A stretch of DNA of 13,952 nucleotides from Acidobacteriaceae bacterium (GCA_031296355.1 JARLFX010000256.1:1-13952), one strand, 5' to 3'. Shown: positions 7,057-13,363, counted from the stretch's first letter. Made by a program: numbers and translations. Notes: generated by a model from the letters alone, not told the origin.

Positions 7057-7108
7057 GGGGCGACGAAGACGCAGGGCACGTACATGAATTTGGCGGGGAG
7101 GCATAAGG

Positions 7109-7795
7109 ATGTATTGGTTCGGTATTGACGACACAAGCCGTAATTTACGGAGTTCACACCAAGTTAGAGAGGGGGCTCCGGAAAATGATTTCATGGTTGA
7201 ACAGAACAAACTGAATAACATACTTCGTCAATTACGTTGTGAAAGATACCATGGAATATATGGCAACGAGCGAGAACACCTCGCAGCCATTGGCATCATC
7301 TACATAGATGAACTTAACAAAGTCAGGAAATATGCAGCACCGCTTAGCTTGGTTGTAATGTGCTGCGGAATCATTGAAGTAGTATTGCGTCTACGACTTC
7401 TGATCGAATTAGAGCGGCCCAAAAGAGATGAAATCGTCAAGTTTTTATCGAAAAGTGATGTTCCTGATTCAATTGCGCATATTTCCATAGAGGCGCTAAT
7501 CGACACAGCAGAGCGCATGGGATGGTTTGATGTTCCGGGATTATGGGAAAAGGCCCGAGGCTTGAGCGATGCTCAAATAGCTATCCTGAAATACAATTTC
7601 GACCCAAGCGTAAAGGCTGAATACTTTTCGAACAAATTCAAGAATTTTATGAAGTTGCGCCAGAACATATATCCAATGATTGCCGCTCCCCAATCTTTTG
7701 ATAAGGAGAATTTCCGCGATACTCTCTTGGATGGCTGCAAGTTATTTCAATTATTGCAGCGCTTGATTAAGCCAGATAATGATTTGCAAGGCTAA
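7109..7795 (+). CDS. unknown, largely helical protein partnered with the NYN gene
   Basis: This is a 228-aa protein I cannot assign to a family. A hydrophobic stretch at about residues 76-93 (AAPLSLVVMCCGIIEVVL) is followed at once by R-L-R, and it carries a Glu. It reads more like the buried core helix of a HEPN/DUF4145-type helical bundle than a true membrane span. The rest is predicted helical and charged. GGGGAGG at 7095-7101, 7 nt before the ATG, supports this start; an internal ATG at 7193 would remove 28 residues. The composition is AT-rich like the NYN gene upstream, and the two look like one imported pair. It ends 9 nt before hspR. Confidence 0.75.
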   Translation: MYWFGIDDTSRNLRSSHQVREGAPENDFMVEQNKLNNILRQLRCERYHGIYGNEREHLAAIGIIYIDELNKVRKYAAPLSLVVMCCGIIEVVLRLRLLIELERPKRDEIVKFLSKSDVPDSIAHISIEALIDTAERMGWFDVPGLWEKARGLSDAQIAILKYNFDPSVKAEYFSNKFKNFMKLRQNIYPMIAAPQSFDKENFRDTLLDGCKLFQLLQRLIKPDNDLQG

Positions 7796-7804
7796 CGGTG
7801 ACCG

Positions 7805-8230
7805 ATGGCGACGAAGCGTAAGAAGCAGGGCGCGTATATGATTTCGGCGGTGGCGGAGATGTATGCCATCCATCCGCAGACGCTGCGGCTGTATGAGCGC
7901 GAGGGGCTGCTGCGGCCTTCGCGGTCTGAGGGGAATACGCGGCTGTATACGGATGAGGACCTGGAACGGCTGGAGTTCATTCTGAACCTGGCGCGCGACC
8001 TGGGCGTGAATATCGCGGGCATCGCCATTGTGCTGCAGATGCGCGAGCGTATGGAGGCGATGAGCCGGCAGATGGGCGAGTTTGTGGACTATGTCCGCAG
8101 CGAGATGTTGAGCCGGGTGCAGCAGACGCAGGCGGCCGGACTGATGCCTTTGGTGCCGCGGATGCCGCGGGCGGGGACGAGGCCGGTGGGGCCGGTGATT
8201 GTGGCGCGGGTGACGAAGAAGAAGTCCTGA
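7805..8230 (+). CDS. hspR: heat-shock repressor HspR (MerR family)
   Basis: This 141-aa protein has the HspR-type winged-helix start YMISAVAEMYAIHPQTLRLYEREGLLRPSRSEGNTRLYTDEDLERLEFILNL (in parts). This is the MerR DNA-binding motif with the family's HPQTLRLYEREGLL core. A dimerisation helix (LQMRERMEAMSRQM) follows, then a basic Pro-rich tail ending VTKKKS. HspR proteins repress dnaK/dnaJ/clpB-type genes by binding inverted repeats and use DnaK as co-repressor. The natural target here is the dyad at 955-995. There is no strong ribosome-binding site; the 9-nt gap to the preceding gene suggests it rides on upstream translation. In actinobacteria hspR directly follows dnaJ; here 1.6 kb of other genes separate them. 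Confidence 0.93.
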   Translation: MATKRKKQGAYMISAVAEMYAIHPQTLRLYEREGLLRPSRSEGNTRLYTDEDLERLEFILNLARDLGVNIAGIAIVLQMRERMEAMSRQMGEFVDYVRSEMLSRVQQTQAAGLMPLVPRMPRAGTRPVGPVIVARVTKKKS

Positions 8231-8267
8231 GCGGGAGGGTGGCTCGCTTCGCTCGCAGAGGCAAAAG

Positions 8268-8296
8268 CAGATTCTTCGCTGCGCTCAGAATGACAA
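8268..8296. repeat. intergenic hairpin repeat, copy 3
   Basis: CAG-ATTCT-loop-AGAAT-GACAA, with the same loop as copy 1. It begins 38 nt after the hspR stop, preceded by the short palindromic GCTCGCTTCGCTCGC. Confidence 0.85.
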
Positions 8297-8317
8297 TTCA
8301 AAAATAAAAGCGAGAAG

Positions 8318-8349
8318 CAGATTCTGCTGCTGCGCTGCGGAATGACAAA
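8318..8349. repeat. intergenic hairpin repeat, copy 4 (variant loop)
   Basis: CAG-ATTC, a longer GC-rich middle built of CTG/GCTGCG units, then GAAT-GACAAA. It is preceded by AGCGAGAAGCAG, a flank also present before the copies at 8463 (as GACGAGAAGCAG), 13332 and, in altered form, 13421. This suggests the repeat is longer than the hairpin. Confidence 0.8.
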
Positions 8350-8367
8350 GAGGAAAAGACAGAGAAC

Positions 8368-8434
8368 CTCAGGGGCTAAAGCCCGGCTCTGTGGCTGAGC
8401 GTAATGTGCGGGCTGAAGCCCGCACCTACCTTAG
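8368..8434. repeat. double-hairpin repeat, copy A (CTAAAG/CTGAAG loops)
   Basis: Two adjacent small hairpins: GGGCTAAAGCCC and GCGGGCTGAAGCCCGC, separated by about 22 nt and framed by CCTCAG at the start and ACCTACCTTAG at the end. A near-identical 68-nt copy lies at 9308-9375. A diverged relative lies at 9553-9606. Confidence 0.85.
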
Positions 8435-8462
8435 AAGCAAAAGCAAAGGCAAAGACGAGAAG

Positions 8463-8511
8463 CAGGTCCCTCGGCTTCGCTCGGGATGACAAATCAAAAT
8501 TGGGATGACAA
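8463..8511. repeat. intergenic hairpin repeat, copy 5, with duplicated tail
   Basis: CAGG-TCCC, a middle of TCGGCTTCGCTC, then GGGA-TGACAAA (8463-8493). The arms are TCCC/GGGA, again a compensated stem. A second tail, TGGGATGACAAAG, follows at 8501-8511 without its hairpin, as if a partial copy was added. Confidence 0.8.
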
Positions 8512-8627
8512 AGTAAGCAGCAGTGCTGGAACAGGCAGTAGTGTTGGGGATTTGTGTGCTCAGGTGGCGGAATGCTTCTCTTTGAGCATGGTGTGTGCGC
8601 GTCGCGCGTCGTCGCTTTGCGACGATT

Positions 8628-8653
8628 CCCATGTCTCAAAAGCGAGACATGGG
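8628..8653. repeat. 10-bp perfect hairpin repeat, copy C
   Basis: CCCATGTCTC (8628-8637) and GAGACATGGG (8644-8653) pair perfectly around AAAAGC, followed by GCACCCGG. It ends 25 nt before the last base of the cytochrome c gene, which runs leftward toward it, so it would lie in that gene's 3' end. A related copy lies at 9439-9464. Confidence 0.8.
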
Positions 8654-8678
8654 GCACCCGGATTCGTGGCGAGATGAG

Positions 8679-9236
8679 CTATGGCGTGGGGGCGGTGAGG
8701 ATTTTGGTGACGGGGTCGGGGAGGGGCTGGTTGGCGTTCTTCAGGAGGATGCTGATCTGCCAGATTTCGGTGTCGGTGAGCATTTTGCCGTAGGCGGGCA
8801 TGCCGGTGAGGCGGATGCCGTTGGCCACCTTCCAGTAGGTCTCGCCGACGGGATCGTCACTGACGCCGACTACGTCGCCGGTCTTGTGTTTGTCCCAGAG
8901 CTGGGGAGCGTGGGGGAACATGAATTTGCCGTAGGGAACGTCGTGGCCGGGGACGCCGTGGCAACTGGCGCACTCCTTGCGGTAGAGGTGGGCGCCGCCT
9001 TCGAAGACATCTTCACTTTCGGCGAAGGGTGCGGCCTTGGGGGCTTCGCGGGTGATGCGCGCGTCCAGGGGGACCTGGACGATCTGGGCTTCAAAGGGGA
9101 AGGGCTTGTCTGCCGTGGCGACGGGCGGCGCGCCGAAGCGGAAGTAGAGCAGGACGGCCACGGGGATGACGAGCAGGCCGAGAATGAGGCCGAAGATGAA
9201 TTTTCCTGCGCCTGAACCGCTGCTGCGAGCTGCCAT
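8679..9236 (-). CDS. membrane-anchored single-haem cytochrome c
   Basis: This 185-aa protein has a basic N-terminus and one membrane helix (about residues 11-31, KFIFGLILGLLVIPVAVLLYF) that anchors it facing the periplasm. A covalent haem c site, CASCH (89-93), and a Met axial ligand in MPAYG (Met146) are visible. It therefore probably carries electrons between membrane complexes and a terminal oxidase or dehydrogenase. AGGAGA (9241-9246 on this strand) sits just before ATG 9236, and that decides the start; the frame stays open 13 codons further. No other redox gene is next to it, and both flanks are repeat-rich, so its partner cannot be read from context. Confidence 0.92.
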   Translation of the reverse strand: MAARSSGSGAGKFIFGLILGLLVIPVAVLLYFRFGAPPVATADKPFPFEAQIVQVPLDARITREAPKAAPFAESEDVFEGGAHLYRKECASCHGVPGHDVPYGKFMFPHAPQLWDKHKTGDVVGVSDDPVGETYWKVANGIRLTGMPAYGKMLTDTEIWQISILLKNANQPLPDPVTKILTAPTP

Positions 9237-9307
9237 GATCTCTCCTTTTGGTGCTGCTTCGTTGGATGCAAGCAAGGGTAAACCATGAGTGGGAAGAAAG
9301 ATAATTA

Positions 9308-9375
9308 CCTCAGGGGCTGAAGCCCGGTTCTGTGGCGGGATGGAGTGTGCGGGCTAAAGCCCGCACCTACCTCAG
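9308..9375. repeat. double-hairpin repeat, copy B
   Basis: Same layout as the copy at 8368: GGGCTGAAGCCC, then GCGGGCTAAAGCCCGC. The central bases of the two loops are swapped relative to copy A (A/G against G/A). It is flanked by ACCTCAGGGG and ACCTACCTCAGG. Confidence 0.85.
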
Positions 9376-9438
9376 GAGCACGGGCATTGATCAGGGAAAG
9401 TGCAGGATATGGAAAGAGACGGATGAGCATTCTGCAAA

Positions 9439-9464
9439 CCCAGGTCTCAGAAGCGAGACCCGGG
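9439..9464. repeat. hairpin repeat, copy D
   Basis: CCCAGGTCTC (9439-9448) and GAGACCCGGG (9455-9464) pair with a single A-C mismatch around AGAAGC. It shares architecture and flanking GCAC with the 8628 copy, with several compensated changes in the stem (ATG/CAT against AGG/CCG). Confidence 0.75.
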
Positions 9465-9552
9465 CACACGGTCCGGTTTCTGTGACGGGTTGGAGATTTG
9501 GTGGGGTGAAGAGGGCTGAAAAGGGCAGTAATGTACGGCGAACAGTCCCTCG

Positions 9553-9606
9553 GCGGCTAAAGTCGCGTTTGAGCGATTAAGGTTACGGCGGGACTGAAGT
9601 CCCGCC
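9553..9606. repeat. double-hairpin repeat, diverged copy E
   Basis: GCGGCTAAAGTCGC (9553-9566, one G-T wobble) and GGCGGGACTGAAGTCCCGCC (9587-9606). The CTAAAG and CTGAAG loops are the same as in copies A and B, but the stems have different sequence, so structure is conserved more than sequence. Confidence 0.75.
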
Positions 9607-9687
9607 CTTTCAAAACAGAGACCATTTTCAGCATCCGCGGAAGGCCGCGAAAGGGGCCCGGAGGTGTTCTAATAAAGAGGTAAGGCA

Positions 9688-9761
9688 ATGGTGGCGCTTT
9701 TCTCATGGGCAGAAGGCCGTGAGCTGCGCAAGACCGTCCCTTGATGGAGCGCTTGTTCTGA
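9688..9761 (+). promoter_or_regulatory. leader with two tiny ORFs coupled by TGATG to the barrel gene
   Basis: An 18-codon ORF (ATG 9688, MVALFSWAEGRELRKTVP, stop 9742-9744) has GAGG 7 nt before it (9677-9680). Its stop overlaps the next ATG (TGATG, 9742-9746), which opens a 5-codon ORF, MERLF. The stop of that ORF (9759-9761) again overlaps the ATG at 9761 of the barrel gene. Two successive TGATG junctions suggest translation is handed down to the barrel gene, whose own ribosome-binding site is weakly placed. The peptides may serve only for coupling. Confidence 0.45.
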
Positions 9762-10492
9762 TGGTTTCGATGAAATTCGTACGCCGTATGACTGCAACTG
9801 CCGCGCTGGCCGCAGGGTTTATTTCGATTGCGATGGTACCCGCCGCACAGGCGCAGGTGAGCCACCGCCGCCACGAGACGACCGCGAACCGCAAGTTCCG
9901 CACCGCACGGGTGATGGAAGATACCTACTCCCGCAAGGTCGAGGCGGCGTTTGGCGGCGGATTCTTCCGCTTCCAGCCGGGCTCCACGCTGCGGCGCGCT
10001 ACCCAGGTGGACTGGGCGGCGAGCGGGGCGTATTACTTTACCCCCGCGTATGCGGTGGTGGGCGATATTCGCGGGAACTATGGCGATGTGAGCCTGCCGA
10101 ATGCCCCCTGTACCGGCAACACCAGTACCACTGCGAGTTGCGCTCCTAATGGCGTGTACCACCCGCTGATCACGGAGTACACGTTCATGGCGGGGCCGCA
10201 GTGGCGTTTCTACCGCAGGGAGAAGTACGCAGTGTCTGCCCACGTGATGGGCGGCATGGCGCTGGGCAACTTTGACGGCGGCACGCACGGGATTCCGGCG
10301 CAGCAGTTGGGCATGTGGCCGACGGGAAACACGTTTGCAGGGAGCGTGGGCGTGAACCTGGATTACAACATCTATCCGAACCTTTCGCTGCGAATTGAGC
10401 CGACGTATGTGATGACCCACTTCGGCGGCACGACGCAGGCGAACAAGGGCGGCGTGAACGCGCAGGTTGTGTATAGGTTCGGGAAGAAATAA
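9761..10492 (+). CDS. outer-membrane beta-barrel protein
   Basis: This 243-aa protein starts MVSMKFVRRMTATAALAAGFISIAMVPAAQAQ (in parts), a clear Sec signal peptide cut after AQA. The mature part is made of alternating aromatic/polar strands rich in Gly and Tyr (YYFTPAYAVVGDIRGNYGD, FMAGPQWRFY). It ends in VVYRFGKK, a typical barrel-closing strand with Tyr/Phe. This fits a small porin-like or OmpA-type barrel of unknown cargo in the outer membrane. A GTG at 9719 would extend the frame by 14 codons. ATG 9761 is preferred because of the signal peptide and the TGATG overlap; ATG 9770 is also possible. GGAG (9746-9749) lies 11 nt upstream of 9761. A perfect intrinsic terminator follows at 10561. 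Confidence 0.8.
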   Translation: MVSMKFVRRMTATAALAAGFISIAMVPAAQAQVSHRRHETTANRKFRTARVMEDTYSRKVEAAFGGGFFRFQPGSTLRRATQVDWAASGAYYFTPAYAVVGDIRGNYGDVSLPNAPCTGNTSTTASCAPNGVYHPLITEYTFMAGPQWRFYRREKYAVSAHVMGGMALGNFDGGTHGIPAQQLGMWPTGNTFAGSVGVNLDYNIYPNLSLRIEPTYVMTHFGGTTQANKGGVNAQVVYRFGKK

Positions 10493-10512
10493 TCGGCGCA
10501 CCGGAGCAAAGA

Positions 10513-10543
10513 CTTACCACGGATTACACGGAATTCACGGATT
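10513..10543. repeat. short tandem CACGGATTA-like repeat
   Basis: Between the barrel stop and its terminator, three units follow one another: CCACGGATTA, CACGGAATT and CACGGATTA. Their role is unknown. Confidence 0.5.
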
Positions 10544-10560
10544 AGAAACGGAATAAGGAA

Positions 10561-10591
10561 GGCCACGCGGCGATGCGTGGCCTTTTTCTTT
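10561..10591 (+). terminator. intrinsic terminator of the barrel gene
   Basis: GGCCACGC (10561-10568) pairs perfectly with GCGTGGCC (10575-10582) around GGCGAT, followed at once by TTTTTCTTTTTT. This is a textbook rho-independent terminator 68 nt after the stop codon. Confidence 0.93.
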
Positions 10592-10623
10592 TTTCCGAGA
10601 GATGCAGGCGCGATGAGCAGGTT

Positions 10624-10693
10624 GAGATTCTTCGCTTGCACCCCAACGAACAAAATGCCGTTCGCTAGAGGCCCCGCCTGCGCTCAGAATGAC
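10624..10693. repeat. intergenic hairpin repeat, copy 6, with a 43-nt insert in its loop
   Basis: The left part GAGATTCTTCGC (10624-10635) and the right part TGCGCTCAGAATGAC (10679-10693) are exactly the two halves of copy 1. A 43-nt segment (10636-10678) is placed between them. The insert itself contains CGAAC (10647-10651) and GTTCG (10660-10664) as a small stem around AAAATGCC. The outer arms can still pair, giving a longer two-part structure. Confidence 0.8.
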
Positions 10694-10703
10694 AAATCAA
10701 TTT

Positions 10704-12101
10704 CTATCCAAGCGGAATCTGGGGTTCGGTCATGCGGACGGGGTCTAGTATTTCGGCGATCTGCTCTTCGGTGAGCAGATTTTTTTTGCGCGCGATGGCG
10801 ATGATGGTTTCGCCGGTGGCGATGGATTCTTTCACGATCTCTGCCGCTTTGGCGTAGCCGATGTAGGGGTTGAGCGCGGTGGCGAGGGAGACGGTGGAAT
10901 GCGCGTACTGCTCGCAGCGGGCGCGGTTGGCGGTGATGCCGCGGATGCAGCGTTCGTCGAGCTGATGCAGCGTGGTGGTGAGGATGGCGATGGATTGCAG
11001 GACGTTGTAGGCCATGGCGGGCATCATCACGTTGAGTTCGAGTTGGCCGGCCTGCACGGCGAGGGCGACGGCGGCATCGTTGCCGATGACCTGGAAGGCG
11101 ACCATGGCGGCGAGCTCGGGCAGGACGGGGTTGATCTTGCCGGGCATGATGCTGGAGCCGGGCTGGAGCGCGGGGAGATTGATCTCGGCAAAGCCGGTGT
11201 TGGGGCCGGAGGAGAGCAGGCGGAGGTCGTTGGATATGCGGATGATCTCGAGGGCAAGATTGCGCAGGGCGGCGGAGACGTGGGCCAGGGGCGCGCAGGA
11301 CTGCATGGCGTAACGCATGTCTGCTGCGGGGGTGAGGGGCTCGCCGGAGATGTGGGCGAGGTTGGCGATGGCGCGGGCGCGGTAGTCGGGGTGGGTGTTG
11401 ATGCCGGTGCCGACGGCGGAGCCGCCGAGGCCGAGTTCGAGGAGCGTGGCGGCGGCGGGGGTGATGGCGTCGCGGGATTTCTGGATGGCGATGGCGTAGG
11501 CGGCGAACTCCTGCCCGAGGCGGAGGGGGACGGCGTCCTGCATGTGGGTGCGACCGGACTTCATGATGCCGTGGAACTCGGCGGCTTTGGCGGAGAAGGC
11601 GGCGGCGAGGGAGTCGAGCACGGGGTAGAGCTCGCGCAGGGCGAGCAGGGTGGCCAGACGCATGGCGGTGGGGAAGACGTCGTTGGTGGACTGGCCGTAG
11701 TTGACGTGGTCGTTGGGGTGGACTTTTTCGTAGGTGCCGAGGGGCGAGCCGAGGAGCTGGTTGGCGCGGTTGGCGATGACTTCGTTGGCGTTCATGTGGA
11801 AGCTGACGCCGGCGCCAGCCTGGAAGACGTCAACGGGGAATTGATCGTGGTGCTGGCCGGAGGCGATTTCGCGGGCGGCTTCGATGATGGCGTCGGCGAA
11901 GTCGACGGGGATGAGGGCGAGGGAACGGTTGGCTCCTGCAGCGGCCATCTTGACCATGGCGATGGAGCAGATGAGCGCAGGGTGAGCGCGGAGTCCGCTG
12001 ATGGGGAAGTTGTGCAGGGCGCGGACGGTTTGCGCGCCGTAGAGCGCGTCTGCGGGGACGGCGACGGGGCCGAGGGAATCGGTTTCGGTGCGGGTGGGCA
12101 T
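10704..12101 (-). CDS. aspA: aspartate ammonia-lyase (aspartase)
   Basis: This 465-aa protein belongs to the aspartase/fumarase superfamily. AspA-type segments are VPADALYGAQTVRALHNFPIS, DQFPVDVFQAGAGVSFHMNANE, HPNDHVNYGQSTNDVFPT (about 128-145), GRTHMQDAVPLRLGQEF, NDLRLLSSGPNTGFAEINLP and the signature GSSIMPGKINPVLPE (315-329). The catalytic Ser is in the GSS loop (316/317). It converts L-aspartate to fumarate and ammonia in the cytoplasm. DQFPVDV, AVPxxLGQEF and ITANRARCEQY favour AspA over FumC, while the HPND...NDVFPTAM and GKINP parts recall FumC, so some doubt about substrate remains. GGAGG (12107-12111) lies 5 nt before ATG 12101. The DUF3224 gene ends 14 nt upstream, suggesting one operon. 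The coding strand near its end contains an antisense terminator (see 10759). Confidence 0.9.
   Translation of the reverse strand: MPTRTETDSLGPVAVPADALYGAQTVRALHNFPISGLRAHPALICSIAMVKMAAAGANRSLALIPVDFADAIIEAAREIASGQHHDQFPVDVFQAGAGVSFHMNANEVIANRANQLLGSPLGTYEKVHPNDHVNYGQSTNDVFPTAMRLATLLALRELYPVLDSLAAAFSAKAAEFHGIMKSGRTHMQDAVPLRLGQEFAAYAIAIQKSRDAITPAAATLLELGLGGSAVGTGINTHPDYRARAIANLAHISGEPLTPAADMRYAMQSCAPLAHVSAALRNLALEIIRISNDLRLLSSGPNTGFAEINLPALQPGSSIMPGKINPVLPELAAMVAFQVIGNDAAVALAVQAGQLELNVMMPAMAYNVLQSIAILTTTLHQLDERCIRGITANRARCEQYAHSTVSLATALNPYIGYAKAAEIVKESIATGETIIAIARKKNLLTEEQIAEILDPVRMTEPQIPLG
10759..10787 (+). terminator. antisense intrinsic terminator inside the 3' end of aspA
   Basis: On the + strand, ATCTGCTC (10759-10766) pairs perfectly with GAGCAGAT (10773-10780) around TTCGGT, and is followed by eight Ts (10780-10787). 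It would stop rightward transcription coming from the barrel-gene side. The same bases encode the KKNLLTEEQIAE part of aspA on the other strand, where the hairpin is followed by GCCG and not by a T-run. Confidence 0.75.
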
Positions 12102-12115
12102 GGGTGCCTCCGTGG

Positions 12116-12607
12116 TTATTCAGATGCGGGAAGAGTGTAGCGGAGGGTGTAGGAGTGCTTGCCGTCGGCGATGGTGATGGTGAGGGTACCGGTGATTCCG
12201 GTGAGTTGGCCGGTGCCGGAGCCGGGGACGATGGTGACGGTCATCTGCGGGGCGGAGCCGGTTTGCATGATGCCGGTGTGCATGAGGGCGAAGGTGCCGG
12301 CGCGACCGGCGAGGGTTCCGGTGACGCGCTCGATGGCGACGTAGCCCGCGTTGCCCTGCTTCGGGTCTCCGGCGGAGTACATCTCGCCGACGCTGGTGGC
12401 CTGGAGGCCGCCATGGAAGGTCTTGTTGATGGAGAAGCTGCTGATGGTGGGGTCTGGCGCGTTGGCGGTGGGGGCGACTTTGACGTCGAAAGTGCCGGTG
12501 GCTTGGGTCATGGGAAGGGCCTTTGGGGTGGTTTGGGCTGCGAGGGTGAAGGCGCAGAGAAGTGCGATGAGGGGGAGATGTGAGCGACGGACGAGGGGAA
12601 TGGGCAT
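12116..12607 (-). CDS. secreted DUF3224-family protein
   Basis: This 163-aa protein has a signal peptide (PLVRRSHLPLIALLCAFTLAAQ) and a mature domain with the DUF3224 pattern: ATGTFDVKVAP, FHGGLQATSVGEMYSAG, AGYVAIERVTGTLAGRAGTFALMHTGIM, then PGSGTGQLTGITGTLTITIADGKHSYTLRYTLP. The family is a small secreted beta-barrel of unknown function; some members are thought to bind small ligands. I chose ATG 12607 because GAGAAG lies 7 nt upstream of it and MPIPLVRRS starts the signal peptide cleanly. The frame is open to an ATG at 12628 without a ribosome-binding site. Its stop lies 14 nt before aspA on the same strand. The LprI-like gene diverges from its 5' side 47 nt away. Confidence 0.85.
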   Translation of the reverse strand: MPIPLVRRSHLPLIALLCAFTLAAQTTPKALPMTQATGTFDVKVAPTANAPDPTISSFSINKTFHGGLQATSVGEMYSAGDPKQGNAGYVAIERVTGTLAGRAGTFALMHTGIMQTGSAPQMTVTIVPGSGTGQLTGITGTLTITIADGKHSYTLRYTLPASE

Positions 12608-12654
12608 AGGTGTGCTTCTCACTGACATAATAGTAGGAATTTACTGGAGACAAC

Positions 12655-13188
12655 ATGAAGAACGTTGTGTTGGTCCTATTGCTTGGGCTAAGTGTTTGTT
12701 TAGTGGCACAAACGAAGAAGCGTGCTAAACCGGTGAAACCGGTAAATCTTGATAGTCCGGCGTGGAAAGCATACGACGCGAAGATGGATGTATTGCGTAA
12801 GCAGGCCACAACGGCATTGCATGCTGAGTATGCGCGCGAAGAGGATGGCGATGAGTGTTCTACGCTACCTAGTGAAGCTCAAATTAGTAATTGTCTAGCT
12901 CACGAGCAAGAGATAACTACAAAGAATTATGCAGCCTATGCAAAAGCGCTGACGGCATTGTTGCGAGTACGCTGGCCTAAGGATCCTATGGGATCCATGC
13001 CCCTAAACCGGGGAACGAAATTTGATGCGGCTGAACGATCTTGGGTTCTCTATCGAAATAAGACTTGCAGCGCCAAGAGCGATGCCGCGTATGGAGGGAG
13101 TGGACAAGGGCAGATAGAAACGAACTGTCTGCAAGACCTTACACGGAGGCATATGCATGAGTTGGAGAGTCTTTATAAGGATGAGTAA
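12655..13188 (+). CDS. secreted LprI/DUF1311-family protein
   Basis: This 177-aa protein has a signal peptide (MKNVVLVLLLGLSVCLVAQ) and a mature part with four cysteines (68, 80, 138, 158), probably two disulfides. The end reads FDAAERSWVLYRNKTCSAKSDA, GGSGQGQIETNCLQDLTRRHMHELESLY (in parts), the DUF1311/LprI-type pattern W-x-x-Y-R-x-x-x-C with a later C-L-x-x-L-T-x-x-R. Family members inhibit lysozyme, but that is known only for some, so the role here is inferred. GGAG at 12646-12649 lies 5 nt before the ATG. The gene is AT-richer than its neighbours (26 of 60 G+C in 12841-12900), consistent with recent transfer. It is divergent from the DUF3224 gene. No lipobox of good quality is present. 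Confidence 0.8.
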   Translation: MKNVVLVLLLGLSVCLVAQTKKRAKPVKPVNLDSPAWKAYDAKMDVLRKQATTALHAEYAREEDGDECSTLPSEAQISNCLAHEQEITTKNYAAYAKALTALLRVRWPKDPMGSMPLNRGTKFDAAERSWVLYRNKTCSAKSDAAYGGSGQGQIETNCLQDLTRRHMHELESLYKDE

Positions 13189-13246
13189 ACTTAGATGAGA
13201 TTAGGTAGGGGCTTTCCGTCAAGATCATTGCAGCGACTGGCTGGTT

Positions 13247-13275
13247 GAGATTCTTCGCTGCGCTCAGAATGACAA
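13247..13275. repeat. intergenic hairpin repeat, copy 7
   Basis: Same arms and loop as copy 1 (ATTCT/AGAAT, GACAA tail), 58 nt after the LprI-like gene. Confidence 0.85.
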
Positions 13276-13331
13276 ATTATAAGAGAATGAGATTCAGTTT
13301 GCGCTTGGAAGGGCAGTCCTAAAGCGAGAAG

Positions 13332-13363
13332 CAGATTCCGCCGCTCCGCTGCGGAATGACAAA
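13332..13363. repeat. intergenic hairpin repeat, copy 8 (long stem)
   Basis: The arms are ATTCCGC and GCGGAAT around a short middle, a 7-bp stem and so a stronger variant, followed by GACAAA. It is preceded by AAAGCGAGAAGCAG as in copy 4. Two worn tails follow (GGCGGAATGACAAAG 13372-13386 and GCGGAAGGACAG 13394-13405). Confidence 0.8.

Noticed and set aside
8089..8301. Minus-strand ORF starting NCHSERSEES and similar reads near 13191 and 2921
   Set aside because: These residues are simply the translated hairpin repeat, a known source of false small proteins.
8231..8678. CRISPR array
   Set aside because: The repeats here belong to several families with irregular spacing, and no uniform spacer-repeat periodicity is seen.
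8595..9215. 206-codon + strand frame opposite the cytochrome c gene
   Set aside because: Antisense shadow; the minus frame has the haem motif and membrane helix.
9557..10501. 314-codon minus-strand frame opposite the barrel gene
   Set aside because: It crosses the terminator-side spacer and repeat DNA and has no recognisable motif; the + strand has signal peptide and barrel features.
10899..12140. 413-codon open frame on the + strand opposite aspA
   Set aside because: It is made of Gly/Val/Asp/Glu-rich low-complexity sequence, the usual antisense shadow of a GC-rich gene; aspA on the other strand has clear family motifs.
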